From an uncultured Collinsella sp. (lineage in GTDB: Bacteria > Actinomycetota > Coriobacteriia > Coriobacteriales > Coriobacteriaceae): a stretch of 23,411 nt of DNA. Below the pieces are notes generated by a model, which saw only the letters and a program-made list of their open reading frames with translations, made no database searches and had not been told where the DNA came from. How positions within the stretch are numbered: the stretch's first letter is position 1; each line of letters opens with the position of its first letter. Position numbers and translations under genes: made by a program. The stretch spans positions 1 through 23,411 of the forward strand of contig UQUL01000031.1 of the NCBI GenBank assembly GCA_900544235.1, read 5' to 3'. Below, in pieces: positions 5,815 to 14,087 of the stretch.

Positions 5815-7332
5815 CTAGTTGGTGCTCATTCGTTTTGCTGCGGACTCGACGTAGCCGGCCATCTCATCGACGTCACAGACGTCTTCGAAACGGACGGGCT
5901 TGGACTCGAGCTCGGCGAGTTGGACCGGGGCAACCGTGTTGGTGGCCTGCTCGAGCACGTGCATGGCCTCAAAGTCGTCCTCGGGAACGTCGAGGCCCAG
6001 GGCGTCGCAGCAGGCGCGCGGGAACTTGTAGGGGCTTGCGGTCGAAAGCAGCACGCGGGCCTTGGCGCCCTCGGCGGGAGCGACCTGCTCAAAGACGTGA
6101 TAGCCGCAAGCGGTGTGCGGGTCGATCACGTAGCCGTTTGCATCCCAGCAGTTCTTGATGGCAGCGCGGACCTCGTCCTCGCTGGCCCAACCGCAGCCAA
6201 AGACGCTCTGGATCTTGGCCAGCAGCTCGGCGGGCACTTCGTAGCGGCCGGTCTGGGCAAGCTGCTCCATAAGGCCGGCAACAAGCTCGCAGTCGCCATC
6301 GGACAGGAAGTAGAGCATGCGTTCCAGGTTGGAGCTGATGAGGATGTCCATCGACGGCGAGATGGTGGTGAAGAACGGACGGTTGCGGTCGTAGACACCG
6401 GTGGTCAGGAAGTCGGCGAGCACGTTGTTCTTGTCGCTCGCGACGATGAGCTTGGCGACGGGCAGGCCCATGCGCTTGGCGTAGTAGCCGGCCAAGATAT
6501 CGCCAAAGTTGCCGGTGGGTACACAGAACTCTACGGCGTCGCCAGCCTCGATAGCGCCGGCGCGCAGCAGCTGCGCATAGGCGGCAAAGTAGTAGACGAC
6601 CTGTGGCACCAGGCGGCCGACGTTGATGGAGTTGGCACTCGAAAGCACCGTGCCGGCGGCCTCAAGACGCTCGGCAAGCTCCTTATCGGCAAAGATACGC
6701 TTGACGGCACTCTGGGCATCGTCGAAGTTGCCGCGGATGCCGCAGACGGCGACGTTATCGCCCTCCTGAGTGGACATCTGCAGATTCTGCACGCGGCTGA
6801 CTTTGCCTTCGGGATAAAAGACGGTGATGCCCGTGCCCGGAGCATCGGCAAAACCAGCGAGTGCGGCCTTACCCGTGTCGCCAGACGTGGCGGTGACGAT
6901 CATGATGCGCTCGGCGCCGCCGTTCTTGGCGGAAGTGCGGGCCATCAGACGGGGGAGCATCTGCAGGGCGACATCCTTAAAGGCGCTCGTGGGGCCGCCA
7001 AAGAGCTCCATCACATAGGTCTGAGGGGCGTCAGCGCCCGGCGCAGCGTCGAGTTTGACGAGCGGCGTAACCTCTTCACTCGCGAACGTGCCGCGGTATG
7101 CTTCGTCGACACACGCCGAAATTTCTTCGGCCGTGTAATCATTCAGTAACATTCCCAACACATCTTGAGCGATTTCAAAGTACGATTTATCTGCAAGCGA
7201 GCTGATATCGACCTGCTGGGTGCCGAGCTCGTCCGAGACAAACAGACCCCCGTCGGGAGCGATGCCGGTACGGATTGCCACCTTACTTGAGCACGATAAA
7301 GTGCGTCCTCGTGTACTATGATAAATTCCCAT
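5815..7332 (-). CDS. thrC: Threonine synthase
   Basis: A 505-residue pyridoxal-phosphate enzyme that converts O-phosphohomoserine to threonine and phosphate, the last step of the pathway. The N-terminus GIYHSTRGR is typical of the E. coli/fungal-type synthases. The PLP lysine is Lys119 in FGGPTSAFKD. A phosphate-binding ATSGDTGKAAL segment and the SINVGRLVPQ stretch follow. Length fits the long-form family. The open frame extends 15 codons upstream to 7377, but ATG at 7332 is preferred: GAGGAG lies 9 nt before it and homology normally begins at this MxxYxSTRG. It is divergent from lysC across 104 nt that must hold both promoters. I see no leader peptide, T-box or riboswitch there. Confidence 0.95.
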   Translation of the reverse strand: MGIYHSTRGRTLSCSSKVAIRTGIAPDGGLFVSDELGTQQVDISSLADKSYFEIAQDVLGMLLNDYTAEEISACVDEAYRGTFASEEVTPLVKLDAAPGADAPQTYVMELFGGPTSAFKDVALQMLPRLMARTSAKNGGAERIMIVTATSGDTGKAALAGFADAPGTGITVFYPEGKVSRVQNLQMSTQEGDNVAVCGIRGNFDDAQSAVKRIFADKELAERLEAAGTVLSSANSINVGRLVPQVVYYFAAYAQLLRAGAIEAGDAVEFCVPTGNFGDILAGYYAKRMGLPVAKLIVASDKNNVLADFLTTGVYDRNRPFFTTISPSMDILISSNLERMLYFLSDGDCELVAGLMEQLAQTGRYEVPAELLAKIQSVFGCGWASEDEVRAAIKNCWDANGYVIDPHTACGYHVFEQVAPAEGAKARVLLSTASPYKFPRACCDALGLDVPEDDFEAMHVLEQATNTVAPVQLAELESKPVRFEDVCDVDEMAGYVESAAKRMSTN

Positions 7333-7436
7333 ATAACACTGCTCCTCGGATGCCTTGGTCCCAATCGGTGAAACCATGGTATCAGAGCGTGCAAAATAGG
7401 TTCGCAGAGGCTTTTTAGAAAGGTAACCTCCAGCCC

Positions 7437-8825
7437 ATGATTAAGATTGCCAAGTTTGGCGGCTCGTCGGTCGCCGACGCCGAACACTTCAAGAAGATCA
7501 AGGCCATCGTCGATGCCGACCCGGCTCGCCGTTTTGTGGTGGTTTCCGCCTGCGGTCGCCGTTTTAAGGGTGACACCAAGGTGACCGACCTGCTCTATCT
7601 GGTCAATGCGCACGTTAAGTACCACGTGTCGTGTGAGGAACTGCTTGAGGACATTGGCCAGCGCTATTTTGATATCGCTGACGAGCTGGAGCTCACCTAT
7701 CCCATCCGTGAGGAGTTCGCGGCCTTTGCCGAGCGCGCCCGCTCGGGCGGCTACTCCACCGAGGAACTTGTGAGCCGCGGCGAGTACTTCACCGCTCGCC
7801 TGATGGCCGAGTACCTGGACCTGCCGTTCCTGGACGCCGCGACGGTTGTGGCGTTCCATCACGACGGTACGCTCAGCATGAACCGCACCTCCGAGCTGGT
7901 GCAAGAGTACGGTCAGCAGGGCGGCTTTGTTATGCCTGGCTTCTACGGCGCGACGCGCGAGGGCCAGATCAAGCTGCTCGACCGTGGCGGCGGCGACATT
8001 TCCGGCTCGATCCTGGCCAAGTGCCTAGGCGCCGACCTGTACGAGAACTGGACCGACGTTTCGGGCTTCTATTCTGCCGATCCTCGCATTGTGCCCGAGG
8101 CTCAGCCCATTGCGCGCGTTACCTACGAGGAGCTGCGCGAGCTTTCGTACATGGGCGCAAGCGTCCTGCACGAGGAGGCCGTGTTCCCTGTGCGTGAGGC
8201 GGGTATTCCGCTGGTCATCAAGAACACCAATGCACCGCAGGACCCCGGCACCATCATTAGCGAGACGGCTGATGAGGGCGAGGCGGAGCCCATCATTACC
8301 GGCGTGACCGGCAAGCGCGGCTTTGTCGCCATCAACGTCGCCCGCGACCGCACCAAGCCCCGTGTTGGCTTTATGCGCCGTGCGCTTTCGGTGTTCGAAC
8401 GCTATGACGTCTCCGTCGAGCACATGCCTACCGGTGTCGACCGCTTTGGCGCCGTGGTGCAGGAGCAGGATGTGCACGACTCGCTGTACTCGCTCGTGGG
8501 CGACATTCAGCAGGAGGTCGAGCCGCTCGAGATCGAGGTTGTCGAGGGCCTGGCGCTTATCGCGACCGTCGGCCGTAACCTGCGCGGGCGCGCAGGTATC
8601 TCGGGTCACCTGTTTGGCATGCTTGGCCAGGCCGGCGTGAGCGTGCGTATGATTTCGCAGAGCTGTGACGAGATCAACATCATTATCGGTGTCGAGGAGA
8701 AGGACCTCGACCTAGCGATTCAGACCATCTACCGTGCCTTCTCCGACGAGAACGGCATTGTGAAGGTCTCCGATCTGGAGGTCCCCGCGCCGGTCGATCC
8801 CGCCCTGGCCACGCTCCACAAGTAG
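7437..8825 (+). CDS. lysC: Aspartate kinase
   Basis: A 462-residue monofunctional aspartokinase that phosphorylates aspartate, the first step to lysine, threonine and methionine. The kinase domain starts with KFGGSS (6-11) and contains the TEELVSRGEYFTA region (108-120), RGGGDIS (183-189) and the WTDVSGFYSADPR substrate/ATP region (205-217). From about residue 300 two ACT domains follow (FMRRALSVFERYDVSVEHM and, later, GHLFGMLGQAGVSVRMISQ), the usual site of feedback inhibition by lysine and/or threonine. No fused homoserine dehydrogenase is present. The ribosome-binding site is weak (AAAGG at 7419-7423, 13 nt from the ATG), but the start coincides with the conserved N-terminus. A strong terminator follows, so asd probably has its own promoter. 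Confidence 0.96.
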   Translation: MIKIAKFGGSSVADAEHFKKIKAIVDADPARRFVVVSACGRRFKGDTKVTDLLYLVNAHVKYHVSCEELLEDIGQRYFDIADELELTYPIREEFAAFAERARSGGYSTEELVSRGEYFTARLMAEYLDLPFLDAATVVAFHHDGTLSMNRTSELVQEYGQQGGFVMPGFYGATREGQIKLLDRGGGDISGSILAKCLGADLYENWTDVSGFYSADPRIVPEAQPIARVTYEELRELSYMGASVLHEEAVFPVREAGIPLVIKNTNAPQDPGTIISETADEGEAEPIITGVTGKRGFVAINVARDRTKPRVGFMRRALSVFERYDVSVEHMPTGVDRFGAVVQEQDVHDSLYSLVGDIQQEVEPLEIEVVEGLALIATVGRNLRGRAGISGHLFGMLGQAGVSVRMISQSCDEINIIIGVEEKDLDLAIQTIYRAFSDENGIVKVSDLEVPAPVDPALATLHK

Positions 8826-8898
8826 CTGCCATCCCGGTGAATTTTTGGGACAAGTGCCAGAAATCTACGGCGGGGCGTTTCGTTTCGGTTTCGTTTCG

Positions 8899-8929
8899 AC
8901 GGGGCGGGTTTCGTGCCCGCCCCGTTCTT
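8899..8929 (+). terminator. Intrinsic terminator after lysC
   Basis: A 10 bp GC-rich stem, ACGGGGCGGG (8899-8908) with CCCGCCCCGT (8916-8925), closes a 7-nt loop and is followed by TTCTT. It separates lysC from asd. Confidence 0.75.
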
Positions 8930-9007
8930 GTATACACTGATACACTGGCAACAATAATCGGCCTGCTCGGCGTGCGGGCAAAAGCCACAACCTTTAAAGG
9001 GGGAAGC

Positions 9008-10033
9008 ATGAAACAGTACACGGTTGCTATTTTGGGCGCGACGGGAGCCGTGGGCACCCAGATGCTCGAGTGCCTCAACGAGCAGGAGTTTCCGGTCGGT
9101 AAGCTCAAGCTGCTGGCGAGCGCGCGCTCTGCGGGCAAGACCGTTGAGTTCCGCGGCGAGCAGGTTGTGATTGAAGAGGCTTGCCCCGAGGCCTTTGAGG
9201 GCTGCGACATCGTGCTCGGCGCTGCCGGCGACGATATCGCCAAGGAGCTGCTGCCCGAGGCCGTCAAGCGCGGCGCCGTCGTGGTCGACAACAGCCACGC
9301 CTTCCGCATGGATCCCGAGGTGCCGCTGGTCGTGCCCGAGATCAATGCCGACGATATCAAATGGCATCACGGCCTTATCGCCAATCCCAACTGCGCGACC
9401 ATCATCGGCCTGGTTCCCACATGGCCGCTGCATCAGCTTGCCGGCGTGAAGCGCATGATCGTCTCGACGTATCAGGCGGCTTCTGGTGCCGGTGCTCCCG
9501 GTATGGCCGAGCTCGAAGCTCAGCTGGCCGCCCTGGGCCGTGGCGAGGAGATTCCCGAGCCGCGCGCTTTTGCCGCCCAGCTGGCGAGCAACCTGATTCC
9601 GCAGATTGGCGGCGTCAAGGAGGAGGGCTTTACCTCCGAGGAGATGAAGCTGCAAAACGAGGGCCGCAAGATCATGCACCTGCCCGAGCTGCGCGTGAAC
9701 TGCACCTGTGTGCGCGTGCCCGTGCTGCGTTCGCACTCCGAGAGCATTACGCTCGAGTTTGAGCGCGACATCACGGTGGAAGAGGCCCGTGCTGCGCTGG
9801 CTGCTGCTCCCGGCGTCAAGCTGGTTGACGATATGGCTGCCGAGGATGCACACGACCGCTTCCCCATGCCGATGGATACGTCCGACCAGGACCTGATTTG
9901 GGTCGGCCGCGTGCGTCGTGACATCTCCAACCCCGAGGCCGCGCGTGGCATCACCTTCTGGTGCTGCGGCGACCAAATCCGTAAGGGCGCGGCAACCAAC
10001 GCCGTCCAGATCGCTAATCTGCTCTGCGAGTAA
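9008..10033 (+). CDS. asd: Aspartate-semialdehyde dehydrogenase
   Basis: A 341-residue NADPH-dependent enzyme that reduces aspartyl phosphate to aspartate semialdehyde, the branch-point metabolite directly after LysC. The N-terminal Rossmann motif GATGAVG (10-16) is clear. DNSHAFRMD (94-102) and NPNCAT (126-131) follow; Cys129 is the catalytic nucleophile. STYQAASGAG and the C-terminal RVRRD region complete the family pattern. The frame is open from 8837 upstream, but that extension runs through the lysC terminator. ATG at 9008 has a strong AAAGGGGG ribosome-binding site and starts at the Rossmann strand. The outer stem of hairpin E3 begins 12 nt after its stop. Confidence 0.96.
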   Translation: MKQYTVAILGATGAVGTQMLECLNEQEFPVGKLKLLASARSAGKTVEFRGEQVVIEEACPEAFEGCDIVLGAAGDDIAKELLPEAVKRGAVVVDNSHAFRMDPEVPLVVPEINADDIKWHHGLIANPNCATIIGLVPTWPLHQLAGVKRMIVSTYQAASGAGAPGMAELEAQLAALGRGEEIPEPRAFAAQLASNLIPQIGGVKEEGFTSEEMKLQNEGRKIMHLPELRVNCTCVRVPVLRSHSESITLEFERDITVEEARAALAAAPGVKLVDDMAAEDAHDRFPMPMDTSDQDLIWVGRVRRDISNPEAARGITFWCCGDQIRKGAATNAVQIANLLCE

Positions 10034-10045
10034 GTTGACCTGTCC

Positions 10046-10175
10046 GGCGGGGGCCGGGCTTAGTTTTCAGAACGTCCTCGACCATGTGTGGCGCCTTGTC
10101 CTGCTCCTTCGGAGCCGCGGACAAGGCGCCACACTGGTCTGCGGAGTGTTCTGAAAGCTAAGCCCGGCCCCCGCC
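10046..10175 (+). repeat. Giant constant-core hairpin, copy E3 (3' of asd)
   Basis: A 28 bp stem with one G.T pair joins 10046-10073 and 10148-10175. Inside is the core GTCCTCGACCAT (10074-10085) / TGGTCTGCGGAGT (10135-10147). Then comes a perfect 15 bp inner stem (10086-10100 with 10120-10134) and an apical hairpin. In asd-strand orientation the core is UCC-UC-GACCA opposite UGGUC-UGC-GGA. This is the same loop as in E1 and E2 read on the strand of their host genes, but with GACCA:UGGUC replacing GGAC:GUCC. Weaker pairing may extend outward to the asd stop codon (GAGT at 10028-10031 with ACTC near 10183). Confidence 0.8.
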
Positions 10176-10273
10176 TGCGGTGACTCGGCTGCGAGCAGTC
10201 TGCGATGGGGCCGTTGTTGGTTGGGGCCGCTGGGCTGATGTGGGGGCGCGCGGCTGTTGTGGGCCCTAGTCCC

Positions 10274-10375
10274 GGCGGCGGCCTCGGCGCTTCGCGCCTG
10301 CCGCCTTTGGGGACTTTGGGGTCGTGCGGCAGCTGCGGCGCTGCACGCCTGCTGCCTAGGGTGACTTTGGGGTCG
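10274..10375 (+). repeat. Two tandem 51-nt hairpin units
   Basis: Units 10274-10324 and 10325-10375 have equal length and match at 41 of 51 positions; the last 13 bases are identical. Each unit folds as GGCGG...CCGCC (first) or GGCAG...CTGCC (second) around a GGCG/CGCC inner stem, so one stem pair differs in a compensated way. They lie between the E3 hairpin and ogt in a G-rich stretch that otherwise shows no gene or clear promoter. Confidence 0.7.
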
Positions 10376-10434
10376 ATTGGGGTTGTCTGCACAATTCGCG
10401 GTATTATGTTGCGGAGTTTTGAAAGGAGCCGCTG

Positions 10435-11013
10435 GTGGTCACGACGACGTTTGCTTCGCCTTTGGGCGAAATCTTGCTTGCCGCTGATGGCCGCGGTCTG
10501 ACGGGACTTTGGTTTGAGGGGCAGGAGCATTTTGGCTCCACGCTTCTCCGGGAAGACTCCGAACATGTTGAAGGCGCCGACGCGGTTTCCGGTACCGGTG
10601 GCATGTCGTCGGTAAGTCCCGCAAATGGTGCGGCCTCTTCGGTGCTTGAGCGTTCTTGGGCTTGGCTGAATGCTTATTTTGCAGGGCAGGAACCTCGGTT
10701 TACGCCGCCGTTGCATATGATCGGCACGGCGTTTCAGCATGAAGTTTGGTACGAGCTGCTTTCTATTCCGCGTGGCGAGGTCGCTACGTATGGTGAGATC
10801 GCCCAGCGTGTTGCGGCTCGACATCGTGTACCGGGAAACGAAGCACCCGTTGCGTCTCCCCGTGCCGTGGGGGCCGCGGTCGCGCGTAATCCCATTTCGA
10901 TTATTGTGCCGTGCCATCGCGTGGTTGCCGCCGACGGTTCGCTCAACGGATATGCCGGCGGCCTCGACCGCAAGGAGTGGCTGCTGCGGCTTGAGGGCGT
11001 GTACGAGGAGTAA
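10435..11013 (+). CDS. ogt: Methylated-DNA--protein-cysteine S-methyltransferase
   Basis: A 192-residue suicidal DNA-repair protein that transfers the methyl group from O6-methylguanine to its own cysteine. The signature IIVPCHRVVAADGSLNGYAG (156-175) is complete, with acceptor Cys160. The helix-turn-helix part IPRGEVATYGEIA (111-123) and the RAVGAA segment (143-148) are also present. Relative to compact Ogt proteins there is extra sequence at about 43-70, a Gly/Ser/Ala-rich stretch between the N-terminal domain and the DNA-binding domain, and a small one at 130-141. The start is GTG at 10435, with AAAGGAG (10422-10428) 6 nt upstream. It stands alone, with the tandem hairpins upstream and the two-component promoter region downstream. 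Confidence 0.94.
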   Translation: MVTTTFASPLGEILLAADGRGLTGLWFEGQEHFGSTLLREDSEHVEGADAVSGTGGMSSVSPANGAASSVLERSWAWLNAYFAGQEPRFTPPLHMIGTAFQHEVWYELLSIPRGEVATYGEIAQRVAARHRVPGNEAPVASPRAVGAAVARNPISIIVPCHRVVAADGSLNGYAGGLDRKEWLLRLEGVYEE

Positions 11014-11158
11014 CGCTCGAGCACTTTGCATGATAAAGGTGTCGCGAAAGGGTGAGTTGCTGTTCTATTGCCTCCGGCGTGCGGACAAGCGTTTGGCATC
11101 TGCGCCTTAAGTTTGGCTAAGCCATATCCTGCGTATTTGAAAACGCGCAGGTTGAGCA

Positions 11159-11197
11159 GCTAAGGCTGCGCTAAGGCGGTCGACGGTGCGCTATCAT
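11159..11197 (+). promoter_or_regulatory. Candidate OmpR-type operator and promoter of the two-component operon
   Basis: GCTAAGGC occurs at 11159-11166 and again at 11170-11177, an exact direct repeat with an 11-bp period. This is the spacing used by PhoB/OmpR-family regulators bound to one DNA face. A TATCAT box at 11192-11197 follows, placing the second repeat over the expected -35 region, as in activator-dependent promoters. The gene downstream encodes such a regulator, so autoregulation is plausible. The rest of 11014-11241 shows no gene. Confidence 0.45.
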
Positions 11198-11241
11198 CGG
11201 CAATATCGAAATCTGTATAGCCGCGCGCCAAAGGAACAACC

Positions 11242-11925
11242 ATGAAGCTGATGCTTGCCGAGGACGAACCCGGCCTCTCCCGTGCCCTTACCGCGATTCT
11301 TCAACATAGCGACTACGAGGTCGACACCGCCCTCGACGGTCTGACGGCGCTCGAATATCTGCTCGCCAACGACTATGACGCCGCAATCCTGGACATCATG
11401 ATGCCCGGCATGGATGGCATTGAGGTGCTCAAGCGCACACGCGCCGCCGGTAAGCGTCTGCCCATCATTATGCTCACGGCAAAAAGCGAGGTGTCCGATA
11501 AGGTCGAGGGCCTGGATGCCGGTGCCAACGATTACCTGACCAAGCCGTTTGCTGCCAAGGAGCTGCTTGCGCGTATTCGTGCCATGACGCGTGCCGCGAC
11601 GGCAATTGACGCCACGACGTTCAGCGTGGGCAACGTGCGTCTCGACACGGCATCGTGCACGCTCGTTGGCCCTTTGGGCGAGGAGCACCTGGCCAATCGT
11701 GAGTTTCAGCTTATGGAGCTCTTTATGCGCAGCGCCGGCACGCGCATGCCCACCGAGCGTCTGATGCTCGAGGTTTGGGGTGAGGACGCGCCCGAAGGCG
11801 CCAACGTGGTGTGGGTCTACATCTCATACCTGCGCAAAAAGCTGACAGCGTTGGGTGCCAACGTTGCGATTCGTGCATCGCGCAACCAGGGCTATTCGCT
11901 CGAGGTTGTTGAGGAGGGCGAATAG
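11242..11925 (+). CDS. OmpR/PhoB-family response regulator
   Basis: A 227-residue two-domain regulator. The receiver domain (1-115) has the acidic pair Glu7-Asp8, phosphoacceptor Asp51 in ILDIMMPGMDG, Thr79 in LTAKS and Lys101 in LTKPF. The C-terminal winged-helix domain (about 130-225) contains NREFQLMELFM and the recognition region VWVYISYLRKKL. The upstream sequence AAAGGAAC precedes the ATG at 11242. The kinase gene begins 2 nt after its stop codon, followed by an ABC transporter, so it most likely responds to an envelope signal and controls that transporter; the signal is not deducible. Confidence 0.95.
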   Translation: MKLMLAEDEPGLSRALTAILQHSDYEVDTALDGLTALEYLLANDYDAAILDIMMPGMDGIEVLKRTRAAGKRLPIIMLTAKSEVSDKVEGLDAGANDYLTKPFAAKELLARIRAMTRAATAIDATTFSVGNVRLDTASCTLVGPLGEEHLANREFQLMELFMRSAGTRMPTERLMLEVWGEDAPEGANVVWVYISYLRKKLTALGANVAIRASRNQGYSLEVVEEGE

Positions 11926-11927
11926 GC

Positions 11928-13295
11928 GTGAGCGCGAGTGCGTGGTGGAAGCGCACGACGGCAAAACTCGGCATGGGCGCGGACTCGGGTAATCCGGGGC
12001 GCGCCGATGCTGCCAGTGCAATGGGACGTCGCCTGCGTCGTAAGTTCATCCTGGTTGCCATGGGTGCCGTGACCGCCGTGCTTACGCTTATCATCGCCGC
12101 CATCAACATCGTCAATTATTCGCATGTCTGCAAGATGGCCGATGCGCGTCTGGGCTATATCCTGGCGGACAAGGGCAGCATCGATTGGGGGGATGAGTCT
12201 AAAGACGATCCCGCTAATGGCAAGGATGCCGGCGATAGCCAAGCGGGCGTTCGCATCAGGCATTTCGAAGGTATGACGGCGGAGTCTCCCTTCGACACGC
12301 GTTACTTTACGGTGTCGATTGCCGGTGGACAGGTGACCGATGTCAATACGGCCCGCATTGCCGCGGTGGGCGCCAAGCGTGCTGCCAGTATTGCCGCAAA
12401 GCTGCATTCCAAGGGGTGGGTCTCGGGTTTTTCTGGCAATTATCGCTATACGACTGACGTTCAAGACGATGAGACCACCTATGTGTTCGTGGACTGTTCA
12501 CGCGAGCTCACAAGCTTCCATTCGTTTTTAAGCGCGAGCGTGGCCATCAGCTGCATTGGCTGGCTGGCGGTGTTGGCAATTGTGGCGGGTGCCTCGGGCG
12601 CGGTGATTCGACCGATGGTCGAGAGCTACAGCAAGCAAAAGCGCTTTATTACCGATGCGAGCCACGAGATCAAGACGCCGCTGGCCGTGATTGATGCCGC
12701 TAACGAGGTGCAGGAAATTGAGAGCGGCGAGAGCGAGTGGACGCAGAGCATTCACGAGCAGGTCGCGCGGCTGACGGCGCTCACGGAGCGTCTGGTGTTT
12801 TTGGCTCGCATGGACGAGGGCTCGGCGGGCTTTACCATGACATCGATCGATCTTTCGGAGGCCGTGGACAAGGCGGCGGCGCCGTTTGAGTCGGTAGCGG
12901 TTTCGCGCGGAAAGCGGCTGTCGACGTCGATCGCGAGCGGTGTGCGGGCCCATGCCGATGCCGCGGCAGTGGCGCAGGTTGTTGAGCTGCTGCTGGACAA
13001 CGCCACGCGCTACGCAAGCGAGGGCAGCGTGATCGAGCTGAGCCTGCGTGCTGTTTCGCGCGGTGCGGGCAAAGGCTCGGCCGAGCTTGTCGTATCGAAT
13101 GCTGTTGATGAGCTGCCCGAGGGCGACCTGGACCGGCTGTTCGACCGCTTCTACCGTGCAGACGTCTCGCGTAGCTCCAAGACGGGCGGCTCGGGCGTGG
13201 GCCTATCCGTCGTGCGCGCCATCGCCGAGGCCCATGGCGGGAGCGCTTCTGTCTGCGGCCACGGTAACCAGATCACCTTCACCGTCCGCCTCTAA
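11928..13295 (+). CDS. Membrane sensor histidine kinase
   Basis: A 455-residue kinase with two transmembrane segments (about 40-62 and 204-227) around a roughly 140-residue extracytoplasmic sensor region that I do not recognise. There is no obvious HAMP domain. The HisKA domain begins FITDASHEIKTPLAV with phosphorylated His246. The ATPase domain has the N box LLDNATRYA (355-363), the F-box-like DRFYRAD (406-412) and G box GGSGVGLSVV (420-429). It should autophosphorylate and pass phosphate to the adjacent regulator. GTG at 11928 lies 2 nt after the regulator's stop, with GAGGAGG at 11911-11917 as ribosome-binding site. The first 35 residues are a basic, low-complexity cytoplasmic tail, and a later start is possible. 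The stop codon is followed within 2 nt by a constant-loop hairpin. Confidence 0.94.
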   Translation: MSASAWWKRTTAKLGMGADSGNPGRADAASAMGRRLRRKFILVAMGAVTAVLTLIIAAINIVNYSHVCKMADARLGYILADKGSIDWGDESKDDPANGKDAGDSQAGVRIRHFEGMTAESPFDTRYFTVSIAGGQVTDVNTARIAAVGAKRAASIAAKLHSKGWVSGFSGNYRYTTDVQDDETTYVFVDCSRELTSFHSFLSASVAISCIGWLAVLAIVAGASGAVIRPMVESYSKQKRFITDASHEIKTPLAVIDAANEVQEIESGESEWTQSIHEQVARLTALTERLVFLARMDEGSAGFTMTSIDLSEAVDKAAAPFESVAVSRGKRLSTSIASGVRAHADAAAVAQVVELLLDNATRYASEGSVIELSLRAVSRGAGKGSAELVVSNAVDELPEGDLDRLFDRFYRADVSRSSKTGGSGVGLSVVRAIAEAHGGSASVCGHGNQITFTVRL

Positions 13296-13296
13296 A

Positions 13297-13331
13297 ACCT
13301 GCCAAAATGAACCTGTCCCTTTTTGGTCGGT
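13297..13331 (-). repeat. 35-nt constant-loop hairpin, copy B
   Basis: On the minus strand the 13-nt loop is AGGGACAGGTTCA (13308-13320), flanked by ACCGACCAAAA and TTTTGGCAGGT. Two of 11 stem positions are unpaired, so this copy is partly decayed. It starts 2 nt after the kinase stop codon and sits in the 85-nt gap before the ABC ATPase gene, whose expression it could affect. Nearby, GGTCGG (13325-13330) and CCGACC (13359-13364) form a further inverted pair. Confidence 0.75.
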
Positions 13332-13380
13332 GCGAAATGGGTAATACTAAAGAGTTATCCGACCAGATGGGAATTGATCG

Positions 13381-14082
<702 letters not shown>

Positions 14083-14087
14083 CGCCC

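Noticed and set aside
5686..7149. A 487-codon plus-strand open frame
   Set aside because: It is antisense to thrC, with composition dictated by the third codon positions of thrC; the translation has no recognisable domain.
7333..7436. T-box, riboswitch or leader-peptide attenuator between thrC and lysC
   Set aside because: Only 104 nt divide the divergent genes; no T-box motif, threonine codon run or large fold was seen.
8837..9007. N-terminal extension of asd by 57 codons
   Set aside because: It reads through the lysC terminator stem; the family N-terminus and a strong ribosome-binding site are at 9008.
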